64,000 nucleotides of DNA from CAVRZJ01 sp964594125 (GCA_964594125.1 CAZQLL010000008.1:62001-126000); one strand, 5' to 3'; counted from the first letter of the stretch, positions 44,679 through 53,946 are shown. Made by a program: numbers and translations. The notes: generated by a model not told the origin, from the letters alone.

Positions 44679-47339
44679 ATGCTGACGCCGGGTGCGCGCC
44701 TCGGCGCTTACGAGATCGTCGGCAAGCTCGGCGCCGGGGGCATGGGTGAAGTATGGCGCGCCCGCGACACCCGCCTCGACCGCGAGGTGGCGCTCAAGGT
44801 GCTGCCGCCCGGCCTCGCCGAGGACCCCGAGCGCCGCGCCCGCTTAGAGCGCGAGGCGAAGATTCTCGCCTCCCTCAACCACCCCAACATCGCCACGCTG
44901 TACGGCCTCGAGCATGCGGGCGGGCAGGATGTGCTGGTCATGGAGCTCGTCGAGGGTGAGGATCTCGCGCAGCGGCTTGCGCGCGGCGCACTCCCGGTCG
45001 CCGAGGCGATTCCGATCGGCCGCCAGATCGCCGAAGCGCTCGAAGCGGCGCACGAGAAGGGGATCGTCCACCGCGATCTGAAGCCCGCCAACGTGAAGCT
45101 CCGCCCGGACGGCGCGGTAAAGGTACTAGACTTCGGCCTCGCCCGCGCGTGGGAGAGCGAGGCGCCGGCGACCGACCTCGCGCACTCGCCCACGGTCACC
45201 GGCCAGTACACGCGCGCCGGCCAGGTGCTCGGCACCGCGGCCTATATGTCTCCGGAGCAGGCGCGGGGCGGCGCCGTCGACGACCGAGCCGACATCTGGG
45301 CGTTCGGCGCCGTGCTGTTCGAGCTGCTCGCCGGCCGGCGGCCATTCGACGGCCCGTCGCTGCCCGACGTCTTCACCGCGGTGCTGAGCGCCGAGCCGCC
45401 GTGGGAGGCGCTGCCGGCCGCGCTCCCCGCCCCGATGCGGGTGCTCCTCGAGCGCTGCCTGACCCGCGACCTGCGCCGCCGCCTGCAGTCGATCGGCGAG
45501 GCGCGCATCGTGCTCGAGGAGGCGGCCGCCACCCCGGCGCCGCGCGCGCTGCCGGCGCGGGAAGTCACGACGACCCTCGCGCGCCGCGAGGTCGTTGCCT
45601 GGGGACTCGCCGCCGCCGCCCTGATTGCCCTCGGCGCCACGCTCACCCTCCGCGGCGCGTCGCGCGGTGAACCGGCCGCGGCGAGCACGAGTCGACGTTT
45701 TGTCATCCCACCACCCGCGTACGGCGGGTTCGAGGGCGGCATCGCGCTCTCGCCCGACGCCTCGCTTCTCGCGTTCGTGGCGCCGGGGAGCGACGGCGAG
45801 GACGTCCTCTGGCTGCGACCGCTCTCGGACCTGGCGCCGCGCGCGCTCGCCGGGACCGGGGGTGCGTCGTACCCGTTCTTCGCTCCCGACGGCACCCGGC
45901 TGGCGTTCTTCGCGAAGGGGAAGCTCAAGACCTACGACCTCGCCGGCGGACGCATCCAGGTGCTGTGCGCTGCCGCCAATCCGCGCGGTGGCGCCTGGAG
46001 CCAGGACGGCACCCTCCTGCTTTCGATCGACGTCGGCGGCGCGCTCGTCCGCATCCCGGCCGCGGGCGGCGACCCGATCGCCGTCGTCGCACCGGAGGGC
46101 GACCTCGACGCCGGGTCGTTCCGCTTCCCTGCCTTCCTGCCTGACGGCCGGCGCTTCCTCTGCCTCCGTTTCGGCGGCGCCGCGAAGATGGGGCTCTGCG
46201 TGGGGAGCCTCGATTCCCGGGAGGTGACGCTGCTGGTCGAGGCCGACTCGGGCGCGGTGTTCGTGCCTCCGGATCGCCTCATCTACCGCAGTCGCGAGCG
46301 GCTGGTCGCGCAGCCGTTCGATCCTGCCACCGCCCGGCTGACCGGCGCCGCGACTACGCTCGCCGACGACGTCTGGTCCGATGCGTTCGCCACCATCCTG
46401 ACCGCCTTCGCTGCCGCCGGCGACCGTGCCCTGGCATACCGGGCCGGCGGCCCGGCCCGCAGCCGCCTGGTCTGGTACGACCGTGCCGGCGCGCAGCTCG
46501 GTACCATCGGTCCCGTCGCGCCGTACCTCGAGCCGGCGATCTCTCCGGACGGCCGGCGAGTCGCAGTGACCCGCGGCGCAAACGACGCCAGCGGCTCCGA
46601 GATCTGGGTGTTCGATGCCGAGCGCGAGGGAGGGACGCGCTTCTCGTTCGGGCCGGGTTTCTCCGCGACGCCGCTGTGGAGCCCGGACGGCGCCTTCCTG
46701 ATGTGGTCGAGCTTCGCGACCGGCGACGTCATCCGCAAGGCCACGAGCGGCGCCAGTCGCGAGGATGTGCTGTGGCGGAACCCCGCCTTCTGGCCTCTGT
46801 CCGACTTCACGCGCGACGGCCGCCAGGTGCTCATCGAGGAGCTCGACTTTCGCCACTTCACCTTCGACATCGGCCGCATCGCGCTCGCCGGCGACCACCG
46901 CATCGAGCCGCTCCTCGCCGAGGCGTACAGCGAGCTCAGCCCGCGGCTGTCCGCGGACGGCCGCTTTCTCGCCTACGTCAGCAACGAGTCCGGAGTCGAC
47001 GAGGTGTTCGTCCGCTCCTACCCCGCCCTCACCGAGCGCTGGCAGGTCTCGACCGCCGGCGGCACGCAGCCGCGCTGGCGGGGCGACGGGCGCGAGCTGT
47101 ACTTCGTGGCGCCCGACCGGAAGATCATGGCGGTGGACGTCACCACCGCGCCGGCGTTCGCGGTGTCGCGACCGCGAGCGCTCTTTCAGACGCAGATCCT
47201 CCCCGTGATCGAGGCCCGCAACCACTACGACCCGGCACCGGACGGGCGGCGGTTCCTGGTCAACTCGCGCCTGAGCGAGGACGCCACCGCCCCCATCGTG
47301 GTCGTCCTCGACTGGACCGCAGAGCTGGGGTCGCGGTGA
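44679..47339 (+). CDS. Transmembrane Ser/Thr kinase-PD40 protein (array kinase 6)
   Basis: 886 residues. Kinase: GAGGMGEV (18-25), Lys40, HRDLKPAN (Asp133), DFG (Asp151), MSPEQARG; membrane helix about 305-323; PD40 propeller to residue 880, closing with IVVVLDWTAEL, the usual end of this family. The N-lobe site is uninterrupted (GLEHAGGQDVLVMEL). The propeller opening (PPPAYGGFEGGIALSPDA) differs from its neighbours, which suggests ligand diversification. A 55-bp gap without clear signals separates it from the next kinase. Confidence 0.92.
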   Translation: MLTPGARLGAYEIVGKLGAGGMGEVWRARDTRLDREVALKVLPPGLAEDPERRARLEREAKILASLNHPNIATLYGLEHAGGQDVLVMELVEGEDLAQRLARGALPVAEAIPIGRQIAEALEAAHEKGIVHRDLKPANVKLRPDGAVKVLDFGLARAWESEAPATDLAHSPTVTGQYTRAGQVLGTAAYMSPEQARGGAVDDRADIWAFGAVLFELLAGRRPFDGPSLPDVFTAVLSAEPPWEALPAALPAPMRVLLERCLTRDLRRRLQSIGEARIVLEEAAATPAPRALPAREVTTTLARREVVAWGLAAAALIALGATLTLRGASRGEPAAASTSRRFVIPPPAYGGFEGGIALSPDASLLAFVAPGSDGEDVLWLRPLSDLAPRALAGTGGASYPFFAPDGTRLAFFAKGKLKTYDLAGGRIQVLCAAANPRGGAWSQDGTLLLSIDVGGALVRIPAAGGDPIAVVAPEGDLDAGSFRFPAFLPDGRRFLCLRFGGAAKMGLCVGSLDSREVTLLVEADSGAVFVPPDRLIYRSRERLVAQPFDPATARLTGAATTLADDVWSDAFATILTAFAAAGDRALAYRAGGPARSRLVWYDRAGAQLGTIGPVAPYLEPAISPDGRRVAVTRGANDASGSEIWVFDAEREGGTRFSFGPGFSATPLWSPDGAFLMWSSFATGDVIRKATSGASREDVLWRNPAFWPLSDFTRDGRQVLIEELDFRHFTFDIGRIALAGDHRIEPLLAEAYSELSPRLSADGRFLAYVSNESGVDEVFVRSYPALTERWQVSTAGGTQPRWRGDGRELYFVAPDRKIMAVDVTTAPAFAVSRPRALFQTQILPVIEARNHYDPAPDGRRFLVNSRLSEDATAPIVVVLDWTAELGSR

Positions 47340-47394
47340 GAGCCCGCACCCGGCCGGCCGCGCGCCGGCGCGATGAGGGCGCGGGAGGCGCCAC

Positions 47395-50256
47395 ATGCTG
47401 ACTCAGGGGGCACGCCTCGGCCCCTACGAGATCGTCGCCAAGCTCGGCGCCGGGGGGATGGGCGAGGTGTGGCGCGCCCGCGACACGCGGCTCGACCGCG
47501 AGGTCGCGCTCAAGCTCCTGCCCGCAGGCTTCGCCGACGACAACGACCGCCACGCCCGCTTCGAGCGCGAGGCGAAGGTCCTCGCCTCGCTCAACCATCC
47601 CAATATCGCCCACCTCTACGGCCTCGAGCACGTGACGGCGGGCGATGGGCGTTGGGCGTCGGGCGATGGCCTACATGCCCTCCCCCGGTCCGGCGACGGG
47701 GCCGGCACGCTGCCCCCCTCCATCACCGCCCATGAGGACGCTCTCTCGGGCCAGGGGCCACGGGCCATGAGCCACGACGTGGAACGCGCCGGCAGCGCGC
47801 TCCACGTTCTGGTCATGGAGCTGGTCGACGGTGAGGATCTGGCGGCGCGTCTCACGCGCGGGTCGATCCCGGTCGACGAGGCGATCGCGATCGCCCGCCA
47901 GATCGCCGAGGCGCTCGAGGCCGCGCACGAGAAGGGCATCGTCCACCGCGACCTCAAGCCCGCCAACGTCAAGGTCCGGCCTGACGGCACGGTGAAGGTG
48001 CTCGACTTCGGCCTCGCCAAGGCGCTCGACCCGGCAACGTCGGGCGGATCGGCGGACCTCGCCCACTCGCCCACCCTGACCCACGCGGCCACGCAGGCAG
48101 GGTTGATCCTCGGCACCGCCGCCTACATGAGCCCGGAGCAGGCCAAGGGCGCCGCCGTCGACAAGCGCGCCGACATCTGGGCGTTCGGCGTCGTGCTGTG
48201 GGAGATGCTGACCGGAAAGCGTCTGTTCGCCGGCGATTCCGTGGCCGAGACGCTCGCCGGCGTGCTGAGGGCCGACGTCGATCTGGCGGCGCTGCCGGCT
48301 GAGGTCCCCGCCGCACTTCGCCAGTTGCTCCGCCGCTGCCTCGAGCGCAGCCCGAGAAACCGCCTGCACGACATCGCCGACGCCCGGATCGCGATCGACG
48401 AGATGTCGGTTGGCGGTGCCGACCACGGCGGTGCGGCGCCGGCAGGTGTCGCCCCGGCGGTGCGGGGCTCGCGCCGCCGGGTCCACCAGCTCTGGGCGGC
48501 CGCCCTCGTCGTCGCCAGCGCCGGAGCCGCGCTGCTTGCGTTCCGCGTGAGCGGCCGCGGCGTGGCGCCACGGGAACCCCATCGGCTCGCGATACATCTC
48601 GCCGCGGAGCAGGAGTTGACGGCCGGAGGGGAGTCGTTCCCGACCTTCACGCCGGACGGCCGCAGCCTGGTCTTTCCCGGGAGGGCGAGCGGGCGGCAGG
48701 TCCTCTTCCGCCGCGACCTGGGCGAGCGCGAGGCCGTTCCGATCCCCGGGACCGACGACGGCGAGGCGCCGTTCTTCTCGCCCGACGGGAGGTGGCTCGG
48801 GTTCGTCGCCGAGAGCCGGCTGATGAAAGTCGCCGCCGAGGGCGGCCGCCCGTTCGAGCTCGCGCAGTCGCTGGGCGCCGGCGGCGCCACCTGGCTCGGT
48901 GAGGGCACGATCGTCTTCGCCCCGCTCTACTCCGACGGACTGTTCCGCATCTCGGCCGAGGGCGGGGCGACCGAGCGCCTCACCAGCCCGAACCGGGCGG
49001 ACGGAGAGCTCGGCCACTGGTGGCCGCGGCCGCTCCCCGGCGACCGGAAGGTGGTGTTCACCGCGTTTCGCACGCCCGTGGACCGCTCCCGCATCGGCGT
49101 GCTCGATCTCGACACCCGCCGGACGCACTGGGTCGTCGACGGCGGCTTCTTCGGCCAGTACGTGGCGACCGGACACCTCCTGTACGCGCGCGGCCATCGG
49201 CTCTTCGCCCTGCCGCTCGACGCGGCCACGGCGCTGCCGACCGGGCCGGCGGCGGCGGTCGTGGACGACCTGCTGGTCGATCAGACCGGTGCCTTCGCGA
49301 GAATCGCGGTGTCGAGTCGGGGGACGCTGGCGTACGTCACCGAGTCGCTCGGCAACCCGCCGCTCGAGCTGGTGTGGCTCGATCGCGACGGGCGTGCGTC
49401 CCCGGCGCTGGCCGAGCGCCGCCGCTTCGTCTCCGTCGGCCTCTCCCCCGACGGGAGCCGCGCCGCCGTCACGATCCAGGGCGAGAGCCGCGATCTCTGG
49501 GTCCTCGCCCTCGAGCGCGGCACGCTCTCGCGGCTCACGAGCGGAGCCGACACGGAGTTCGATCCCGTCTGGTCCGCCGACGGCAGCGAGCTGTTCTACG
49601 TCGTCGACCGGCCGCCGTTCACGCTGCACCGCATCGCGGTCGGCGCCCCCGATTCCGGGCGGCCGATCTGGGACGAGCCCTCCGAGCTCGACACCACCGG
49701 TCCCGCCGTCTCCCCCGACGGCCGCACCCTTGCCTTCGTGCGCTCGGAGGAGGTCACGGGCAACAACCTCTACACCCGCCCGCTGGACGGGAGCCGGCCG
49801 CCGGTTGCGTTCCGCGCCGCCCGGACCGAGGAGAACTTCGCCGCCTTCTCACCCGACGGGCGCTGGATCGTCTACCAGTCTGACGAGACCGGCCGCACGG
49901 AGGTCTACGTCGCGCCGTTCCCGGGCCCGGGGGAGCGCTTCCAGATCTCCGCGGACGGCGGGCGGGAGCCGGTGTGGGCGGGCAACGGCGAGATCTTCTA
50001 CCGCCGCGGCGACGAGCTGCGGGTCGTCGCAACGCGCCGTACCGGCCGCTTCGAGTTCGACTCGCCGCGAGCGCTGTTCACCTTCCCGATCATCCCCGGC
50101 GGCGGCGTCACCGCACGCACCTTCAGCGTCTCCGCCGACGGCCGGCGGATCCTCGCGATAACCACCCCGGCGGCGAGCCGCCCGCGCCAGATCGAGATCG
50201 TCACCGACTGGACCGGTGAGCTCGAGCGGCTGGCGCCCCGCGGCGGCAGGCCATGA
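47395..50256 (+). CDS. Transmembrane Ser/Thr kinase-PD40 protein with repeat-encoded N-lobe insertion (array kinase 7)
   Basis: 953 residues. Kinase: GAGGMGEV (18-25), Lys40, HRD with Asp186, DFGLAK, MSPEQAKG; membrane helix about 363-383; PD40 propeller. Between GLEHV and LHVLVMEL there are about 55 extra residues (roughly 81-136), the longest of the three insertions in the array. They are Gly/Ala/Ser/His-rich and not helical in appearance, and would form a long loop above the active-site cleft. The gene ends in an ATGA overlap with kinase 8, its nearest relative, which carries an insertion at the same point. Confidence 0.92.
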   Translation: MLTQGARLGPYEIVAKLGAGGMGEVWRARDTRLDREVALKLLPAGFADDNDRHARFEREAKVLASLNHPNIAHLYGLEHVTAGDGRWASGDGLHALPRSGDGAGTLPPSITAHEDALSGQGPRAMSHDVERAGSALHVLVMELVDGEDLAARLTRGSIPVDEAIAIARQIAEALEAAHEKGIVHRDLKPANVKVRPDGTVKVLDFGLAKALDPATSGGSADLAHSPTLTHAATQAGLILGTAAYMSPEQAKGAAVDKRADIWAFGVVLWEMLTGKRLFAGDSVAETLAGVLRADVDLAALPAEVPAALRQLLRRCLERSPRNRLHDIADARIAIDEMSVGGADHGGAAPAGVAPAVRGSRRRVHQLWAAALVVASAGAALLAFRVSGRGVAPREPHRLAIHLAAEQELTAGGESFPTFTPDGRSLVFPGRASGRQVLFRRDLGEREAVPIPGTDDGEAPFFSPDGRWLGFVAESRLMKVAAEGGRPFELAQSLGAGGATWLGEGTIVFAPLYSDGLFRISAEGGATERLTSPNRADGELGHWWPRPLPGDRKVVFTAFRTPVDRSRIGVLDLDTRRTHWVVDGGFFGQYVATGHLLYARGHRLFALPLDAATALPTGPAAAVVDDLLVDQTGAFARIAVSSRGTLAYVTESLGNPPLELVWLDRDGRASPALAERRRFVSVGLSPDGSRAAVTIQGESRDLWVLALERGTLSRLTSGADTEFDPVWSADGSELFYVVDRPPFTLHRIAVGAPDSGRPIWDEPSELDTTGPAVSPDGRTLAFVRSEEVTGNNLYTRPLDGSRPPVAFRAARTEENFAAFSPDGRWIVYQSDETGRTEVYVAPFPGPGERFQISADGGREPVWAGNGEIFYRRGDELRVVATRRTGRFEFDSPRALFTFPIIPGGGVTARTFSVSADGRRILAITTPAASRPRQIEIVTDWTGELERLAPRGGRP
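47635..47807 (+). repeat. In-frame heptamer/hairpin insertion in array kinase 7
   Basis: Four GGGCGAT/GGGCGTT/GGGCGTC/GGGCGAT heptamers (47640-47667); about 80 bp containing CTGCCCCCCTCCATCAC; four degenerate GGGCCAC-type heptamers (47748-47775: GGGCCAG, GGGCCAC, GGGCCAT, GAGCCAC); GACGT; then a 13-bp inverted repeat with one mismatch and 5-nt loop (47777-47789 / 47795-47807). The order matches the insertions at 32680 and 50492. Confidence 0.8.
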
Positions 50257-53048
50257 CGCTCGCTCCCGGTTCCCGCCTCGGCGCCTACGAGATCGTCGGC
50301 AAGCTCGGCGCCGGCGGCATGGGCGAGGTGTGGCGCGCCCGCGACACCCGCCTCGACCGCGAGGTCGCGCTTAAGCTCCTCCCCGCCGGCTTCGCCGACG
50401 ACGCAGAGCGCCATGCCCGCTTCGAGCGCGAGGCCAAGCTGCTCGCCTCCCTCAACCACCCCAACATCGCGCATCTGTATGGCCTCGAGCACCTCGAGGT
50501 GAGAGTCGACAGTCGACAGTCGACAGTCGACAGCTCCGCCGCCCGCCCCGAACCCGCGCCCGGCAGTTCGGGCCACGGGCCACGGGCCACGGGCCACGAC
50601 GTGGAGCGCGCCCCCGGCGCGCTCCACGTGCTCGTCATGGAGCTCGTCGAGGGCGAGGACCTGGCGAAGCGCCTCGAGCGCGGGGCGATCCCGGTCGACG
50701 AGGCGATCCCGATCGCCCGCCAGATTGCCGAGGCGCTCGAGGCGGCGCACGGGCAGGGTATCGTCCATCGCGACCTCAAGCCGGCGAACGTCAAGGTGAG
50801 GCCGGACGGCACGGTGAAGGTGCTCGACTTCGGCCTCGCCAAGGCGGTCGACGTCGCGGCGCGGTCGGACCCGTCGCTCTCCCCGACCATGACCCACGCC
50901 GCGACGCAGGCGGGGCTGATCCTCGGCACGGCGGCGTACATGTCGCCCGAGCAGGCGCGCGGCAAGACGGTGGACAAGCGGGCGGACATCTGGGCGTTCG
51001 GCGTCGTGCTGTGGGAGATGCTCACCGGCCGCCGGCTGTTCGGCGGCGAGACCGTCTCGGACGTGATGGCCGGCGTGCTGCGCGCCGAGGTCGACCTCGA
51101 CGCCCTGCCCGGAGACACACCGCCGGCGATCCGCCGCCTCCTCCGCCGCTGCCTCGAGCGCGACCAGCGCAGCCGCATTCACGACATCGCGGACGCGCGC
51201 ATCGAGATCGAGCAGGCGACGCGCGGGGTGCCGGAGACGGCCGCCGTCCCGGCGGCCGCGACCGGGCGCCGCCACGCGACTTCGCGCGAGCGCGTGGCCT
51301 GGGCGCTTGCCGCCGTCGCCACCGTCGCCGCCATCGCCGTTCTCGGCCTTGCGCAGCGCAAGGCGCCGCTGCCGTCGCAGCCGACGACGCGCTTCCGCAT
51401 GCTCCCCGCCGAGGCGGGCACGATCGAGGGGTACCCGGCGCTGTCGCCCGACGGCCGCACGCTCGCCTACGTCGTGCTGCGCGAGAGCGGCTCGGCCGTG
51501 CTGTGCGTCCACTCGTTCGACTCCGGCGCGAGCCGCGAGCTGGCCGGCACCGAGGAGGCGCAGGAGCCGTTCTTCTCCGCCGACGGCCGCCAGCTCGCCT
51601 TCTTCGCCAAGGGGCGCCTCAAGCGCTTCGACCTCGCCACCGGCGGCGTCCAGGAGATCTGCGCCGTCGCCGACTCCCGCGGCGGCGCCTGGATCGAGGG
51701 CGGCGACATCATCGCCACGGTGAACTCGGCGTCGCCGCTGGTCCGGATCTCGCCGGCCACCGGCGAGGTGACGCCGGTCAGCACGCTCGCGGTGGAGCAG
51801 GGAGCGCAGAGCCACCGTTTCCCGTGGCCGCTGCCGGAGGGCCGCGTCCTGTTCACCGTGACCGGCGCCCCGGGAGTGCGTGGCGTCTACTGGGCGTCAC
51901 CGGGCGAGCTGGGGCCTCGGCGTCTCGTCGCCGACCAGTCGCGCGCCGCCTACGACGAGCGCGGGTACCTGCTCTGGGTGCGCCAGGGGGCGCTCGTTGC
52001 GCAACGGTTCGACGCCCGCCGCGGCGAGCTGTCCGGCGAGCCGTTCCCGCTCGCCGAGAACGTCGGCGGCGATAGCCAGAAGACCGGCAAGTACTGGTTC
52101 GCGACGTCCTCCGCCGGTGCGATCGCGTACCGGTCGGGCACCCGGCGGGAGCTCCAGCTCCAGTGGTTCGACCGCGGCGGCCGGCCGCTCGGCACCGCGA
52201 CGGCACCCGGAGGATTCACCGAGCCGACGCTCTCCCCGGACGATCGCCGCATCGCCGTGGTCCTCGGCACGGCGGGCTTCGGCGGCGACGTGTGGCTCTA
52301 CGACGCCGCGGCGCAGGACCGGGGCCAGCGGCTCACCTTCGGCCCGAGCGAGGCCGAGACGCCGATCTGGTCGCCGGACGGGCGCTGGGTGGCGTACTCG
52401 TCGGCGCGCGCCAGGGGATACGCGCTGTTCCGCAAGGCCGCGGACGGCACGGGCGACGAGGAGCACCTGCTCGACACGGTGCAGCCCACCTGGCCGGACT
52501 CGTGGTCGCCGGACGGCCGTCGGATCCTCTTCGAGCGTTACGAGTCGACCGGAGGCTCCGACCTCTGGCTGCTGCCGCTCGACGGGGAGCGGAAGGCGGT
52601 GCCGTACCTGGCGACCGCGGCCAACGAGTCGCACGCCGCGATCTCGCCGGACGGGCGGCTGGTCGCCTACGTCTCGGACGAGACCGGGGTGCCGCAGGTG
52701 TACATCCAGACGCTGCCGCCCTCGGGAAGCAAGTGGCAGCTCACCAGCGACGGCGGCGACATGCCGGCGTGGCGGCCGGACGGCAGGGAGATCTTCTACG
52801 TCGGGCTGGACCGGGTGCTGCGCGCGGTCCCGGTCGTCGGCCTCTCCCCGTTCGCGGCCGGACCGCCGGCGGCGCTGTTCAGGCTGCGCATCCCCCAGGT
52901 GGCGATCACCGGCAATCGCACCTACTTCGCCGCCACGCGCGACGGCCGGCGCTTCCTCATCAACTCGCTGGTCGGGGCGAGCGACGATCCGGGAATCGGC
53001 ATGGTCATGGGGTGGAACCCGCCGGGGGAAGAGCACGCAGGGCGCTGA
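50253..53048 (+). CDS. Transmembrane Ser/Thr kinase-PD40 protein with repeat-encoded N-lobe insertion (array kinase 8)
   Basis: 931 residues. Kinase: GAGGMGEV (19-26), Lys41, HRD with Asp174, DFGLAK, MSPEQARG; membrane helix about 346-365; PD40 propeller ending VMGWNPPGEE. The N-lobe insertion (about residues 80-124) contains RVDSRQSTVDSSAARP then GHGPRATGHD, direct translations of two heptamer arrays. The GPRATGHD part closely matches LRATGHD in kinase 2. Catalytic residues are intact. It starts within the stop of kinase 7 (ATGA) and precedes the dienelactone hydrolase by 30 bp. Confidence 0.92.
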   Translation: MTLAPGSRLGAYEIVGKLGAGGMGEVWRARDTRLDREVALKLLPAGFADDAERHARFEREAKLLASLNHPNIAHLYGLEHLEVRVDSRQSTVDSSAARPEPAPGSSGHGPRATGHDVERAPGALHVLVMELVEGEDLAKRLERGAIPVDEAIPIARQIAEALEAAHGQGIVHRDLKPANVKVRPDGTVKVLDFGLAKAVDVAARSDPSLSPTMTHAATQAGLILGTAAYMSPEQARGKTVDKRADIWAFGVVLWEMLTGRRLFGGETVSDVMAGVLRAEVDLDALPGDTPPAIRRLLRRCLERDQRSRIHDIADARIEIEQATRGVPETAAVPAAATGRRHATSRERVAWALAAVATVAAIAVLGLAQRKAPLPSQPTTRFRMLPAEAGTIEGYPALSPDGRTLAYVVLRESGSAVLCVHSFDSGASRELAGTEEAQEPFFSADGRQLAFFAKGRLKRFDLATGGVQEICAVADSRGGAWIEGGDIIATVNSASPLVRISPATGEVTPVSTLAVEQGAQSHRFPWPLPEGRVLFTVTGAPGVRGVYWASPGELGPRRLVADQSRAAYDERGYLLWVRQGALVAQRFDARRGELSGEPFPLAENVGGDSQKTGKYWFATSSAGAIAYRSGTRRELQLQWFDRGGRPLGTATAPGGFTEPTLSPDDRRIAVVLGTAGFGGDVWLYDAAAQDRGQRLTFGPSEAETPIWSPDGRWVAYSSARARGYALFRKAADGTGDEEHLLDTVQPTWPDSWSPDGRRILFERYESTGGSDLWLLPLDGERKAVPYLATAANESHAAISPDGRLVAYVSDETGVPQVYIQTLPPSGSKWQLTSDGGDMPAWRPDGREIFYVGLDRVLRAVPVVGLSPFAAGPPAALFRLRIPQVAITGNRTYFAATRDGRRFLINSLVGASDDPGIGMVMGWNPPGEEHAGR
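50492..50627 (+). repeat. In-frame double heptamer array and hairpin insertion in array kinase 8
   Basis: Four perfect AGTCGAC heptamers (50504-50531), 38 bp of spacer, four perfect GGGCCAC heptamers (50570-50597), GAC, then a perfect 11-bp inverted repeat with a 5-nt loop (50601-50611 / 50617-50627). This is the cleanest of the three copies and probably the youngest. Confidence 0.85.
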
Positions 53049-53078
53049 CGGCGGCACGCCGCCGGCAAGGAGGAAGAC

Positions 53079-53939
53079 ATGGATCAACGGATCATCGACC
53101 TGTACGACGAGTACACGCACGGCGGCAGCAGCCGGCGCGAGTTCCTCGACCGGCTGGCGCGTCTGGCCGGCGGCGCCGCCGCGGCGGCCGCGCTGCTGCC
53201 GATCCTGCAGAACGACTACGCGCACGCCGCGATCGTCCCCGAGGGTGACGAGCGGCTCCTGACCGAGTCCGTGACGTGGACGGCGGGCGAGGCGAAGGTC
53301 TCGGGCTACCTCGCGCGCGTCAAGGGCGGCGCGAAGCGCCCCGCGGTGATCGTCATCCACGAGAACCGCGGCCTCAACGCGCACATCAAGGACGTCGCCC
53401 GCCGGATTGCCGTCGAGGGGTTCCTGGCGCTGGCGCCCGACATGCTCTCGACCGCCGGCGGCACGCCCGCCGACGAGGACAAGGCGCGGGAGATGATCGG
53501 CGCCCTCGACGGCGCCGCGACGCTCGCCGGGCTCGCCGCCGCGGTGCCGTTCCTCGCCGGCCACGCCGAGTCGAACGGCAGGGTCGGCGCCGTCGGCTTC
53601 TGCTGGGGCGGTGCGATGGCGAACCAGCTCGCCGCCGCCGGCACGCCGCTCGCGGCAGCCGTCGCCTACTACGGGCGGCAGCTCCCCGCCGCCGACGTAC
53701 CGAAGATCTCCGCCGCACTCATGCTCCACTACGCCGGCCTCGACCAGCGCGTCAACGCCGGCATCGCCGAGTACGAGGCCGCGCTCAAGGCCGCGGGCAA
53801 GGCGTACGAGCTCCACATGTACGAGGGCGCCAACCACGCCTTCAACAACGACACCAACGCGGCGCGCTATGACAAGGCCGCGGCCGATCTCGCCTGGGGC
53901 CGCACGGTCGCATTCCTGCGCGTGCGGCTGGGGCAGTGA
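53079..53939 (+). CDS. Dienelactone hydrolase family protein with twin-arginine-like leader
   Basis: 286 residues. The N-terminus contains SSRREFLDRLARLAGG followed by an Ala-rich hydrophobic stretch, matching a Tat signal, though it lies about 20 residues into the protein. The hydrolase domain shows the IVIHENRGLN segment, the Cys nucleophile in VGFCWGG (about 170), Asp in YAGLDQRVN and His in GANHAFNND, the dienelactone hydrolase triad. It would hydrolyse lactone-like or ester substrates, probably outside the cytoplasm. It sits between two kinases on the same strand; AAGGAGG is six to seven bases before the ATG. Any link with kinase signalling is unknown. Confidence 0.87.
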   Translation: MDQRIIDLYDEYTHGGSSRREFLDRLARLAGGAAAAAALLPILQNDYAHAAIVPEGDERLLTESVTWTAGEAKVSGYLARVKGGAKRPAVIVIHENRGLNAHIKDVARRIAVEGFLALAPDMLSTAGGTPADEDKAREMIGALDGAATLAGLAAAVPFLAGHAESNGRVGAVGFCWGGAMANQLAAAGTPLAAAVAYYGRQLPAADVPKISAALMLHYAGLDQRVNAGIAEYEAALKAAGKAYELHMYEGANHAFNNDTNAARYDKAAADLAWGRTVAFLRVRLGQ

Positions 53940-53946
53940 GGGCAGT

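Noticed and set aside
41435..44680. A 1081-codon open frame on the minus strand, opposite a kinase
   Set aside because: It lies antisense to an intact kinase-PD40 gene, is Arg/Gly/Ala/Val-rich without any family motif, and arises from G/C-ending codons. The similar long minus-strand frames at 37619-39769, 45126-47396, 47671-49629, 49998-51815 and 51897-53837 were rejected for the same reason.
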